From Candidatus Kryptoniota bacterium (GTDB lineage: Bacteria; Bacteroidota; Ignavibacteria; Kryptoniales; JAKASW01), in contig JAHECO010000094.1 of assembly GCA_024641705.1 (NCBI GenBank), forward strand, positions 1 through 58,720: DNA of 58,720 bases. The letters run 5' to 3'. Below, one piece after another: positions 18,571 to 27,264 of the stretch. Position numbers and translations under genes: made by a program. Within the stretch, counting starts at the first letter, position 1; each line of letters starts with the position of its first letter. Under the pieces are notes generated by a model that saw only the letters and a program-made list of their open reading frames with translations, was not told the DNA's origin and did not search any database.

Positions 18571-18692
18571 AAGACCGGAGACGGGAGACCGGAGGCTGAA
18601 GAGACCGCACGCGGGAGAAACCAGATGGAAATGTCATTCCCTGCCCACGGATTTTCCGGCTCCGGTTTCCGGTGTCCGGACTCCGGTCTCTG
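18571..18692. repeat. Palindromic repeat built from ccgga units
   Basis: The outer arms agaccggag (near 18572-18580) and ctccggtct (near 18681-18689) are inverted copies, and further ccggag/ctccgg units fill both sides (gagaccggaggctg; ccggctccggtttccggtgt). The element lies immediately after the truA stop codon. A related shorter element lies inside truA at 18902-18962. Confidence 0.7.
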
Positions 18693-18695
18693 TTA

Positions 18696-19505
18696 TTACT
18701 TTCCCCACAACCGGAATCCGTACCTGACTTCCTCCAAACAAAGGCCGCACGCGGGGGCGGACATCGAGGCAAGGCTCCTATCCCCCGAGTCGACGATTTT
18801 TCGAAATTCATCGACCGATATTTTGCCGCGTCCTACGTCGACCAGGGTTCCGACAATCGCCCTGACCATGCCGTGGAGGAAACGATTAGCTTCAACTTCG
18901 AACCGGAGACCGGAGGCCGGAAGCAGGACATCGCTTTCCCGGTTCCGGAATTCCGGCTCTTCTCTCCAATCCGCGGCCTCCGATTTCCACTCGGCTCTCA
19001 TCATGTCGCAGATGAAGTGTCGCTGCTGGTCAGCGTACTTGGTAAACGACTTAAAGTTCCTCTCACCGAGAAGAGACGCTGCAGCCAGGTTCATGGCCTC
19101 GAGGGATAGGGAGAACGGGAAAAAAGCCGCAAAGTGCCTGAGCATTGGAGCTTTTCTTGAGATGATTCTGTAACTATATCTTCTGGCAGTCGCCTCGAAA
19201 CGGGAGTGGAATCGGTCGGGCACTTCAGTCGCCGCGCGGACAGCCACATCCGCGGGTAAAGTCCCGTTAAGTGCATAGACGAATTTCTCAGGCGCCCACT
19301 CGTGCCCTGTATGGAAATTGGCAACCTGTCCCCTCGCATGAACCCCCGCATCCGTCCTTCCGGCTCCGATGAGCTTCACCTTTTCCTGCAGAATCTCGGA
19401 CAAGGTCTTCTCGATCACACCCTGGACGCTGTTGCTGTTCTTCTGAACCTGCCAGCCTCCATAGGCCGTACCATCATATTCTATCAGGAGTGCGATGTTG
19501 CGCAT
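18696..19505 (-). CDS. truA: tRNA pseudouridine synthase A
   Basis: The 269-residue enzyme converts uridines 38-40 of tRNA anticodon arms to pseudouridine. Visible signatures are L-I-E-Y-D-G-T-A-Y-G-G-W near the N terminus, the catalytic motif G-A-G-R-T-D-A-G-V-H-A-R-G-Q-V, A-R-R-Y-S-Y-R and the C-terminal R-F-L-H-G-M-V-R-A-I-V-G. ATG at 19505 is chosen because the family begins with M-R-N-I-A-L-L-I-E-Y-D-G; the longer frame upstream looks non-coding. Between the R-A-E-W and L-R-F-E-V-E-A-N-R-F segments there are about 18 extra residues (E-E-P-E-F-R-N-R-E-S-D-V-L-L-P-A-S-G) encoded by a palindromic repeat. All key residues remain, so the enzyme is probably active. Confidence 0.95.
   Translation of the reverse strand: MRNIALLIEYDGTAYGGWQVQKNSNSVQGVIEKTLSEILQEKVKLIGAGRTDAGVHARGQVANFHTGHEWAPEKFVYALNGTLPADVAVRAATEVPDRFHSRFEATARRYSYRIISRKAPMLRHFAAFFPFSLSLEAMNLAAASLLGERNFKSFTKYADQQRHFICDMMRAEWKSEAADWREEPEFRNRESDVLLPASGLRFEVEANRFLHGMVRAIVGTLVDVGRGKISVDEFRKIVDSGDRSLASMSAPACGLCLEEVRYGFRLWGK
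18902..18962. repeat. In-frame palindromic repeat inside truA
   Basis: accggagaccggaggccgg on the left and ggttccggaattccggctc on the right carry the same ccgga/tccgg units as the element at 18571-18692. The right side contains the 12-base perfect palindrome ccggaattccgg (18945-18956). The element keeps the truA frame open and adds residues not expected in the family. Confidence 0.7.
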
Positions 19506-19566
19506 TGACACTATTCGGAGAGGGAGGGACATTGAGATGGGGGGACAATGGGACAATCATGGAAGT

Positions 19567-19938
19567 TCATACGGTCCAATTCTGGGGCTGATTTGACATA
19601 ACGACTAATTTCCCGATTATACCATCATATCTGCTTTTAATTTCGGTAGCTGTAGCATGATTCACGTAGTTGCAACTAGCTGCAAATTCCAACCACGTCT
19701 GCGTCTCGGCAGCTTCAGCTTCTGCGTCGTTAAGCTTTGAAACGAAGGACTTGGGATACCGTCTCCTTCTAAACGCCTCAGCTATGTTGGCACAAACAGA
19801 TCTTGACGATCTGCGTATCTGGTCGGTAAGGGAATATTTCTCTTCGAGGGGAAATAGTTTAGAAATCTCAAAAATGCGCATAGCGGAATCAAAGCCCGCT
19901 CTATAAACCTCAAGGTCTTCGTGTGTCCTTATTCTCAT
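19567..19938 (-). CDS. Four-helix-bundle protein, S23/IVP family
   Basis: The 123-residue protein has the family signature H-E-D-L-E-V-Y-R near the start, L-T-D-Q-I-R-R-S-S-R-S-V-C-A-N-I-A-E-A in the middle, F-V-S-K-L-N-D-A-E-A-E-A-A-E-T-Q-T-W-L and a last helix. Relatives were first seen encoded by intervening sequences in 23S rRNA genes and are structurally like the Avd protein of diversity-generating retroelements. This copy is free-standing, and no reverse transcriptase or template repeat is seen nearby. Its molecular role is unknown. The flanks are low-complexity: G-rich gggacaatgggacaat downstream and C/T-rich sequence (19940-20060) upstream. The ATG has only gggaaag before it. Confidence 0.88.
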   Translation of the reverse strand: MRIRTHEDLEVYRAGFDSAMRIFEISKLFPLEEKYSLTDQIRRSSRSVCANIAEAFRRRRYPKSFVSKLNDAEAEAAETQTWLEFAASCNYVNHATATEIKSRYDGIIGKLVVMSNQPQNWTV

Positions 19939-20066
19939 CTTTCCCGCAAAACCTCGTTCCGATATTCTACCGTCCTATTCGTTTTTCACTCGCCCGTTCT
20001 CCCCCTCCCACACTCCCCCACTCCCAGATCCTTTTTCTGTGTCCCGCTCCTTCCCGGCTTCCGTTA
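19939..20066. other. Pyrimidine-rich spacer
   Basis: The plus strand is strongly C/T-biased (for example ctccccctcccacactcccc near 20000-20020), hence purine-rich in the direction of transcription. No gene is seen. Confidence 0.5.
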
Positions 20067-20759
20067 TCAGAAGCTCGCCGCAACCTTGAAGTAAACCCCC
20101 TGAGTCCCCGGAGAATTGTCCAGGGAAGTCGCTGCAGAGGCATTGACACCCGCGGCAAGCCGTCCGGCATCGACGGCGCTGATAAGATGGTTAAGGAAGA
20201 TGACGGCTAGAGTGTAGCGCCCGTAATTCAAATAAGTATCGGCCTTTATGCGCAGGCTCCTGAACTGGGCGCGTTCAGCGTCGGATTTCCACTGCCACTG
20301 GTAGGAGGGCTTGGAATATATCAGGCCATAGTAACCGTCATGAATCTTCTTAATGTTGTAGTCTTCCGTGTTCAGGAAGTTCCCGATGTCGACGAAGAAC
20401 TGGCTCGACTTTCCTGTGACGTCCGCCCCCGAATTTATCGCGGCATAATTGACAGCGTCGTCCCTCACCTGGTTCGAATACAAATCGAGACCCACGTACA
20501 GCACCCAAAGGGAGACTTCCGCAATCGTCGAGTACTTCCCGACGTCATACCTTCCGGCATAGAGTTCGCCCATACCGGGGACCAGGAGTGACGCAAAAGT
20601 GGCCAGGGTGGGGGATTTGCGCACCGGGGATACGTTATCCGTCATGACCTGTATGCCGGGGCCTGAGATAATCCTGTTCTGGAGGTCAAGCTTCGACTGG
20701 CTCATTGCCGGACTCGCCGCAACCGCCGCCAACAGCACTACCGCTGCAATCTTCCTCAT
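20067..20759 (-). CDS. Exported/membrane protein, DUF5683-like
   Basis: The 230-residue product has a signal peptide (K-I-A-A-V-V-L-L-A-A-V-A-A-S-P-A-M-S-Q), then A-T-F-A-S-L-L-V-P-G-M-G-E-L-Y-A-G-R-Y-D-V-G-K, a pattern of DUF5683-like proteins, two or three hydrophobic segments (around residues 55-70, 80-95 and 180-195) and a polar loop rich in Y and D between them. The function is unknown. It starts four bases inside mtaB, so the two are translationally coupled; that arrangement may be chance operon packing. Confidence 0.75.
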   Translation of the reverse strand: MRKIAAVVLLAAVAASPAMSQSKLDLQNRIISGPGIQVMTDNVSPVRKSPTLATFASLLVPGMGELYAGRYDVGKYSTIAEVSLWVLYVGLDLYSNQVRDDAVNYAAINSGADVTGKSSQFFVDIGNFLNTEDYNIKKIHDGYYGLIYSKPSYQWQWKSDAERAQFRSLRIKADTYLNYGRYTLAVIFLNHLISAVDAGRLAAGVNASAATSLDNSPGTQGVYFKVAASF

Positions 20760-22156
20760 AGTATCACCTGCCCCAACGCAGTATTGTCGCTTGCACCTGT
20801 GATCAGGACATCGGAGATCTCGTTTACATGCATGGGGTTAGCTTCCATCTCTACTCTAATGTAATTCGACGTGAACCCGTACATCTTTCCGTTCTTCACT
20901 TCTTCTTCCACCAAGACTTTTGCTATCTTGCCCACGTACCGACGATTGAACTCGAAGCGCTTTTTCGTGGAAAGCATTCTTAGCAACTCGCTTCTTTTTC
21001 TTTTGACGCGCGGATCGATCTCACCGCTCATACCGGCGGAGGCAGTCCCTTCACGCTCCGAATAGGAGAAGACATGGAGATAGGTGATAGGGAGGCTCTC
21101 AATGAAATTCATCCCCTTTTCGAATACCTCGTTGGTTTCACCCGGGAATCCGACGATGACGTCGGCTCCGATGCCGGCGTCGGGGATGACTTCCCTGATA
21201 TAGCTGACAATATCCCGGTACTGGTTCGAGTTGTACCGCCGCCGCATCCTCTTCAGCACTTCATCGGCACCGTTCTGCATCGGCACATGGAAGTGTTTGC
21301 AGAAGCGCGGAGACGATGCGACGAACTTTACTATTTCTTTGGTGAGAAGATTCGGCTCGACAGAGCTGATCCGGTACCGCGCCACTCCGTCGACCTGTTC
21401 CAAAGCCTTGAGGAGCTCGAGCAGCGAGCGCCCGTCCTTCGAACCGAAGTCGCCGACGTTTACGCCGCTGAGGACAATTTCTTTGAAACCCGACGCGGCG
21501 ATCTGTCTGGCCTGATTCACGAGGAAATCGATCGACGGGCTCCTGCTTTTGCCCCGCACGCGGGGGATCGTGCAATACGAACAGCTGTAGTCACAGCCGT
21601 CCTGGACTTTCAGAAATGCCCTCGTCCTGCCCGGCACTCCCGAGCGCTTGTCGAGATGAATCGTTTCCGGGGAATCGGGTGATTGAACCTGCAGACGGCT
21701 GCCGTCTATTGCAGAGTCGGCGGCTCCAAACTCCACGACGTCTTCAACGGGACCGACAAATATCCGGCCGTGGTAATCTGTCTGGGCACCGTCGCCATTC
21801 CCATTTGCCTTCGAAAAACCGTTGACGAAATCGAAGAGATGAAACTTCTCCTTTGCTCCGAGGACCAGATCAACGCCGTCAATCTGCGCGACCTCGTCTG
21901 GTTTTCCCTGGGCGTAACAGCCCGTAACGATCACATAGGCATCGGGAGAACTTCGAAGGGCGCGTCTGACGATCTGCCGGCAGTCGCTGTCGGCACTCTG
22001 CGTTACCGTACAGGTGTTTATAACGAAAACATCGGCCGAAGAGGAGGAATCGACAACCTCATAGCCGCGACTAATGAATTCTTTTTCTATCTGAACAGTC
22101 TCGGCATAGTTCAACTTGCAGCCAAGACTCTCAAAAGCGACTCGTTTTCTTTCCAT
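20756..22156 (-). CDS. mtaB: tRNA t6A37 methylthiotransferase MtaB
   Basis: The 466-residue radical SAM enzyme adds a methylthio group to N6-threonylcarbamoyladenosine at tRNA position 37. The N-terminal MTTase domain has cysteines at about 13, 49 and 80 for one 4Fe-4S cluster. The radical SAM core has C-D-Y-S-C-S-Y-C at about 188-195 for the second, and V-E-P-N-L-L and V-G-F-P-G-E-T follow. A C-terminal TRAM domain is present (about 395-465). G-C-K-L-N near the N terminus favours MtaB over MiaB. The length is usual, with a spacer of about 50 residues (100-165) between the first two domains. Confidence 0.92.
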   Translation of the reverse strand: MERKRVAFESLGCKLNYAETVQIEKEFISRGYEVVDSSSSADVFVINTCTVTQSADSDCRQIVRRALRSSPDAYVIVTGCYAQGKPDEVAQIDGVDLVLGAKEKFHLFDFVNGFSKANGNGDGAQTDYHGRIFVGPVEDVVEFGAADSAIDGSRLQVQSPDSPETIHLDKRSGVPGRTRAFLKVQDGCDYSCSYCTIPRVRGKSRSPSIDFLVNQARQIAASGFKEIVLSGVNVGDFGSKDGRSLLELLKALEQVDGVARYRISSVEPNLLTKEIVKFVASSPRFCKHFHVPMQNGADEVLKRMRRRYNSNQYRDIVSYIREVIPDAGIGADVIVGFPGETNEVFEKGMNFIESLPITYLHVFSYSEREGTASAGMSGEIDPRVKRKRSELLRMLSTKKRFEFNRRYVGKIAKVLVEEEVKNGKMYGFTSNYIRVEMEANPMHVNEISDVLITGASDNTALGQVIL

Positions 22157-22249
22157 TGAGCTTTGGTATGAATTTCGACCGCTTAAAAGTGAAAATCAAG
22201 GTGTCGGATTGGCGGTTACCGATGTTCGAGGACCAGACCGGGATATTCC

Positions 22250-23635
22250 TCAGACATAGGCCTCAGGCGTAGTGAGCTTTCGCCAATCCCCCACTATCTC
22301 CAGCCAATCACGGAGCGACAACTTCCCGGCGAATACTTGCAGCAGGAGGCCGAGTCCCCCAAAGATAGCAACGCGGGTAGGATATGCGGTCCGGTAAAGT
22401 CTCGAAAACTCCTCGAGGAATCTGCTCGGCTGCAACTTAGTATTCATCACAGGGTGAAACAGGTCAAACTTATCATAGTCTAGCGATGTCATCTCCGCCG
22501 CCTTCTGTTCAAAGAGGTTAGTGCCCGGGAGCGGCGTCAAAATTGTGAAGAGCGGCATTCGCAGTTTCATCCTCTTCACGAAATCCCGGAGCGCCGCGAA
22601 GTCATCGCCGTCGGCTTCGGTATCCGTGATGAAAGAAGTCACGGCGGCGACATCAAGCGACTCGAGGATTCTCAGCGCTGTCTCGTTGTTCTCGACCGTG
22701 TTCCTCTTTTCAACGGCATCGAGGCCGTTCTGTGTCACCTTTTCCACTCCCAGGAACACTCCTCGCAATCCGATCTCGGCCCAGGTCTCGATCAGTCCCG
22801 GGTTCTTTGCTACGACATCCGTCCTTGTCTGCAGCAGGTACCGCTTTCTAACTCCGGCGTCCTTAAGGAGAGAAGCGATCCTTGAAGCCCTTCCGGCGCT
22901 TGAGAAGAAGTTGTCATCGACAAAAAACACTTCGTCCGTAGCGGCATCCACGATCTCACCGACGACAACTTCGGGAGATTTCATCCGCACCTTGCCGCCG
23001 TAAAATACCCACACGCTGCAGAAGTTGCAGCGAAACGGGCAGCCGCGCGACGTCTCGATAGAAGTAACGTCGTGCTCGGTGAAGAGGCGATATTGCTTCC
23101 TGAACCTGTCGACAAGCGAACGTTTCGGAGACGCAAGTGAATCGAGATTCCTGATAAGCCCTCTGGGAGGAGTCAGCGATTGACAAGATCTTGAATTGAA
23201 GGCAATCCCCTCTACTCTCTCGAGATTTCCTCCCGCCTCGACAGATCGACAGAGGTCCACAACGGTTCTCTCCCCTTCACCTACCACGACGGCATCGATC
23301 GAGGGGAGAAAGAAATCGATCGGGCGAAGCGAAGGGTGATGCCCGCCGACGAAGACAAACATCCCGGGGTTCACCTTCTTGATTGTCTCTGCGAGCCGGA
23401 CGACCGGCTTGTAGTCCATTGTGAAGGTCGACGTGATTCCGCAGGCACGGATTCCGTCGTCGGCGATTCTGCGTGTCAGTTCCTCGGTGGAGGCGAACCT
23501 CATGTCGATGAACTCCACATCGGCAAGCGTCTCCAGCGCGGCCGCTATACTCTCGAGGCCGAGAGGTTCAACGGCTCCGAAGGGGCGCGCAAATCTAACC
23601 GGGCTAGATCCCGGCTGAATCAGCAAAATCCGCAT
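22250..23635 (-). CDS. B12-binding-type radical SAM protein
   Basis: The 461-residue protein has an N-terminal cobalamin-binding-like Rossmann domain (about 1-140: P-L-G-L-E-S-I-A-A-A-L, V-G-G-H-H-P-S-L, V-V-G-E-G-E) and a radical SAM domain with C-P-F-R-C-N-F-C at about 199-206 as cluster ligands. The D-x-H-x-x-G cobalamin motif is not evident, so B12 binding is uncertain. The C-terminal 100 residues are helical with a hydrophobic patch (VAIFGGLGLLLQVFAG). This architecture occurs in methyltransferases and cyclases of lipid and cofactor pathways, and I cannot choose the substrate. It lies 93 bases upstream of mtaB on the same strand and may share its transcript. Confidence 0.85.
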   Translation of the reverse strand: MRILLIQPGSSPVRFARPFGAVEPLGLESIAAALETLADVEFIDMRFASTEELTRRIADDGIRACGITSTFTMDYKPVVRLAETIKKVNPGMFVFVGGHHPSLRPIDFFLPSIDAVVVGEGERTVVDLCRSVEAGGNLERVEGIAFNSRSCQSLTPPRGLIRNLDSLASPKRSLVDRFRKQYRLFTEHDVTSIETSRGCPFRCNFCSVWVFYGGKVRMKSPEVVVGEIVDAATDEVFFVDDNFFSSAGRASRIASLLKDAGVRKRYLLQTRTDVVAKNPGLIETWAEIGLRGVFLGVEKVTQNGLDAVEKRNTVENNETALRILESLDVAAVTSFITDTEADGDDFAALRDFVKRMKLRMPLFTILTPLPGTNLFEQKAAEMTSLDYDKFDLFHPVMNTKLQPSRFLEEFSRLYRTAYPTRVAIFGGLGLLLQVFAGKLSLRDWLEIVGDWRKLTTPEAYV

Positions 23636-23710
23636 GAATCGCTCTCATTCGCGCAATCTTGAAAGAGTATAGGTGATTCCTGGAGGGTTTGCAACTGCCG
23701 AGGAGCGCTC

Positions 23711-23754
23711 GGATAAAACCGCCCCGCCTATACGCAGAAATGCGGAGGCGGGGC
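23711..23754 (-). terminator. Terminator after the Asp-box propeller gene
   Basis: gccccgcct (23721-23729) and aggcggggc (23746-23754) pair perfectly around 16 bases. On the minus strand the stem is followed by ggttttatcc. It lies 30 bases after the stop at 23784. Confidence 0.75.
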
Positions 23755-23783
23755 AAAGTGTTACGTGGTGCCTGTCCGAAGAG

Positions 23784-26700
23784 CTACTTTCTCATCCTGT
23801 CGCCGGGCATGACAAGGTGTTCACCCAAGGACTCGACAAGCGTTAGCCGCGGCAGGCCGGCACCTTCGAGATCACGGTTCACTTTCGGTAAATCGTCCCT
23901 CTTAAGATCGAGCCAGACTTTCTCCGAAGTGGCGTAATTCCTTTTCAGTATCTCAAACGCCTCCCGCATGCGGGAGGTCGGTTCCCTGTCCGCGCTCATG
24001 ACATCACCGATCAGACCGGCAAGTTCGCCGTCTTTCAATGAATCGGATAGGAGCGCGAATCTTCCTCCCAGATTGGCGACTGCAGATTTGACATCAGCAT
24101 TCAATTTGCCCTTCGAAGCCAAATCCGAGAGTTGAACTTTCAGCGTGTCGAGCGCAGTTCTCAAAGCGCCGGCATCCGACATTACATTCCAAATATCGAC
24201 CGCCAGAGCCAACTGATCTCTCAAAGCCTTTTCCGTCACATGTACCCTCGGGTCCATTTCTACCCTCAACCATTGCGAGTATGAATGCCCATTCACTTTC
24301 AGAGTCACTCTGTACTCTCCCGGAAGGACAAGCGGACCGGGGGGCTCGATTGCGCTATGAAGGTTCGCGACAGCCATCGTGTATCTGCGGGTCTCGACGG
24401 GAGGCGCGGCGTACTGCAAATCCCAGACAAACCTGTTAAGACCCGCATGCGACGTTAACGGATGAAATTCCGGGAGCCAGGCGTTCATGAAATATGGCGG
24501 AGTGTCCGGCCGCGGCTCGCGAGCCGCGCTTGCGAAATGATTCACAAGATTTCCATCAGCATCGAAGATGTCGAGCGTGATTGGTCCTGTCGTCGCGTTC
24601 TTAAGATAGTAGTCAATCACGGCACCGGCAGGAGGATTTGTACCATGCGGCATTTCCGGCGGAAGAGGAGTATCGGTGTTGACGCTCCTGCGGACGCGTA
24701 CCGCGGTCCCGGGTGTAAAGAGATGGACATCGGAATTCAGCACCTTGCGGTCCAGCTGCCGCAAGGGCATGATGTCGTCAAGGACCCAGAAGGCCCTGCC
24801 GTGCGTGGCGACGATCAGGTCGTTGTCGTGTATCGCCAAGTCCCGCACGGACACGGTCGGAAGATTAAGCTGGAGCGGCTGCCAGTTGCCGCCGTCGTCG
24901 AACGAGACATAAACACCCGTCTCGGTACCCGCGTAGAGCAGGCCTTTTCTGACGGGATCGGCTCTCACGGCACGGACGTACGACAGCGAGCCAATACCGC
25001 TGTCGGCACGCGCCCAGTGTACCCCGAAGTCCGTCGTCTTATAGATGTATGGAATAAAGTCGCCGAGCCTGTGCCTGTCGATAGCTGCATAGGCCTCGCC
25101 TGCCTCGAAGGGAGATGCCTCTATTAGGCTGATCTTGCTCCAGGGGGTGAGGCCCTTAGGGGTCACGTTCTCCCAGTGGCGACCGTCGTCTTTCGTTAGA
25201 TGGATCAAGCCGTCATCCGAACCAACCCAGATCAATCCCTCACGCACCGGGGACGGTGCCACGGTGTAGATCACTCCCCACCCGGCATGAGAGACTTCTC
25301 GTCCCTCCCCCTTCACGCCGGTCTGTGTGAGGTCGGGACTGATTGTCTGCCAATGGAGCCCGCCGTCTTGAGTCCTTAGCAAGACCTGAGCCCCCAGGTA
25401 GAGAGTGTGTGTGTCATGTTTGTCGAACATGAGCGGCGAAGTCCAGGTGAAGCGATATCGCCTTTTCAGGGCCGGGGTGTAGAAATCCGAGAGGAACGAC
25501 GGGGAGATTACCTGCGACTGCCCCGTAACCCGGTCGAACCTGAATACTCCGCCATAAGTGTCGCCTCCGTAAACGATGTTCGGGTCAAGCGGGTCAGGGG
25601 TGATATAACCGGCCTCGCCTGCGCCAACCGGCATCCAGTCTCTGAAAGTGATTTCACCGTAGTCGCTCCTGCTCGCGATGGAGACAGTTCCCGCGTCCTG
25701 TTGGGCACCGTAAATTCTGTAGGGGAAATGATTATCGGTGATAACATGGTAAAACTGCGCCGTCGGCTGGTCATACCAGCTGCTCCAGGTTTTGCCGTCA
25801 TCGAAGCTCGCGACTGTGCCCTGGTCGCTGGCGACGATCATTCGCGTGTCGTTCGTCGGGTCTATCCATAGATAATGGTAATCGTCTCCTCCCGGCGATC
25901 CCCTGATGGCCGTGAAAGTCTTGCCTCCGTCGGTGGAACGCATGATCGACCTGTTCGGAACGTAGACGATTTCCGGGTTCTGCGGGTCGACAAAGACTCT
26001 TCCGAAATACCACATCCTGGTCACGATTCGCGGGTCGGTACTGGTAAGCTGCCAGGTCTTCCCGCCGTCCGACGAATGATATAGTCCGGAACCCGACTTT
26101 AGCGCATTTACGAGTGCGAACACATTCATGCCGTTCGAGTTCGTTGCGACGGATACGCCGATTCTTCCGTACGGCTTGGGAGGGAGCCCGTGTCCTTCCA
26201 GCTCCGTCCACGTCTTCCCTTCGTCGGTCGATTTATAAATCCCGCTTCCGTCTCCCTGGTCGGGAGGATACTGGCTCCAGGCAGGTCTGCGGGCCTGCCA
26301 CAATGTCGCGTAGACGATCGCGGGATCCTCCGGATCCGAACCGAGGTCGACCGCGCCGACATCCGGATTCTTGTAAAGAACTTTCGTCCACGATTTTCCG
26401 CCGTCTGTCGTACGGAACACTCCCCTTTCACTATTTGAGTCATAACCGTGCCCCAGTGCAGCGACCAGTACCAGGTTGGGGTCCTTTGGATCGATGATGA
26501 TCTTCGCGATATGCCTTGTATCGTCGAGCCCCAGATGCTCCCAGTGTAGTCCGGCGTCGGTAGATTTGTAAACTCCATCGCCGTAAGTCATGTCGGATCG
26601 CATATCCGACTCTCCGGTGCCCGCGTAGATGACCTGCGGATCGGAAGGAGCAACGGCAAGTGCGCCGATCGACGGACTGACCTGGCCGTCTGAGATTTGC

Positions 26701-27074
26701 GTCCAGGTCAAAGCGCCGTTTGTGCTTCTCCATATCCCGCCGTCGACGGAACCGAAATAGAATGTATATGGATTGCCCGGAACGCCGGTCGCGGCCAGGG
26801 CGCGTCCGGCCCGGAATGGGCCGACGAGTCTCCACTTCAGCACAGAATAGGCCTGCGGCGGCATGGTCTGTGCCGACGCCCCGGCGACCAGGATTAGTAT
26901 GACTGCGATGGCAAATCTATATGTAACAAAAGATGACAACGAGTTGGATCTACGAGCGGATGAACATGTGTAAGGATGGGGCCTCAATGATATTTCCCTT
27001 TCGTGTTTGTCCTGCCTGTAACTCAACAAGGGCGACGCTCTCCAGTCAGCGTGAGTGCACACACGAAGAGGCAT
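23784..27074 (-). CDS. Exported Asp-box (BNR/VPS10-like) beta-propeller protein
   Basis: The long frame encodes 1,096 residues, but the first 45 look non-coding. A TTG at 26939 directly before the signal peptide (F-A-I-A-V-I-L-I-L-V-A-G-A-S-A-Q) is a plausible real start. The mature protein has about eleven Asp-box motifs of the S-x-D-x-G-x-x-W type, such as STDAGLHW, TTDGGKSW, STDEGKTW and TQDGGLHW, which build two linked beta-propellers (about residues 80-760). A beta domain and a helical C-terminal region follow. Relatives are annotated as sortilin-like or BNR-repeat glycosyl hydrolases of unproven activity. It is the last gene of the carbohydrate locus. I cannot see catalytic residues and would not call it an enzyme with confidence. 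Confidence 0.85.
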   Translation of the reverse strand: MPLRVCTHADWRASPLLSYRQDKHEREISLRPHPYTCSSARRSNSLSSFVTYRFAIAVILILVAGASAQTMPPQAYSVLKWRLVGPFRAGRALAATGVPGNPYTFYFGSVDGGIWRSTNGALTWTQISDGQVSPSIGALAVAPSDPQVIYAGTGESDMRSDMTYGDGVYKSTDAGLHWEHLGLDDTRHIAKIIIDPKDPNLVLVAALGHGYDSNSERGVFRTTDGGKSWTKVLYKNPDVGAVDLGSDPEDPAIVYATLWQARRPAWSQYPPDQGDGSGIYKSTDEGKTWTELEGHGLPPKPYGRIGVSVATNSNGMNVFALVNALKSGSGLYHSSDGGKTWQLTSTDPRIVTRMWYFGRVFVDPQNPEIVYVPNRSIMRSTDGGKTFTAIRGSPGGDDYHYLWIDPTNDTRMIVASDQGTVASFDDGKTWSSWYDQPTAQFYHVITDNHFPYRIYGAQQDAGTVSIASRSDYGEITFRDWMPVGAGEAGYITPDPLDPNIVYGGDTYGGVFRFDRVTGQSQVISPSFLSDFYTPALKRRYRFTWTSPLMFDKHDTHTLYLGAQVLLRTQDGGLHWQTISPDLTQTGVKGEGREVSHAGWGVIYTVAPSPVREGLIWVGSDDGLIHLTKDDGRHWENVTPKGLTPWSKISLIEASPFEAGEAYAAIDRHRLGDFIPYIYKTTDFGVHWARADSGIGSLSYVRAVRADPVRKGLLYAGTETGVYVSFDDGGNWQPLQLNLPTVSVRDLAIHDNDLIVATHGRAFWVLDDIMPLRQLDRKVLNSDVHLFTPGTAVRVRRSVNTDTPLPPEMPHGTNPPAGAVIDYYLKNATTGPITLDIFDADGNLVNHFASAAREPRPDTPPYFMNAWLPEFHPLTSHAGLNRFVWDLQYAAPPVETRRYTMAVANLHSAIEPPGPLVLPGEYRVTLKVNGHSYSQWLRVEMDPRVHVTEKALRDQLALAVDIWNVMSDAGALRTALDTLKVQLSDLASKGKLNADVKSAVANLGGRFALLSDSLKDGELAGLIGDVMSADREPTSRMREAFEILKRNYATSEKVWLDLKRDDLPKVNRDLEGAGLPRLTLVESLGEHLVMPGDRMRK

Positions 27075-27218
27075 TCTCGCTATCTGCCGACGGGGGACAC
27101 GCGCCAGTAGGAACCTCTGAATTGAAGCTAGTCAACTCTGCAGGAGAACGCAATCGCTGCTGGTGACGTTCCTAAGCAGGATCGGCAGGAAAGCAACCGG
27201 CAATACCCATGAAAGCCT

Positions 27219-27253
27219 GACAGGAGGGACGTTCACCGCTATGCCCTCCTGTC
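27219..27253 (-). terminator. Hairpin after the GH31 gene
   Basis: gacaggaggg (27219-27228) and ccctcctgtc (27244-27253) pair perfectly over 10 bases around a 15-base loop. The T-tract on the minus strand is weak (aggctttcat), so it may stabilise or process mRNA rather than terminate. It lies 12 bases after the GH31 stop. Confidence 0.5.
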
Positions 27254-27264
27254 GGGCACACTCG

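Noticed and set aside
19567-19938. Possible diversity-generating retroelement, given the Avd-like protein
   Set aside because: No reverse transcriptase and no adenine-variable template/variable repeat pair is seen in the surrounding sequence.
27074-27166. Upstream extension of the Asp-box propeller gene and small frames around it
   Set aside because: The residues before the signal peptide look non-coding. I kept the longest frame only as an outer limit and noted the more likely TTG start.
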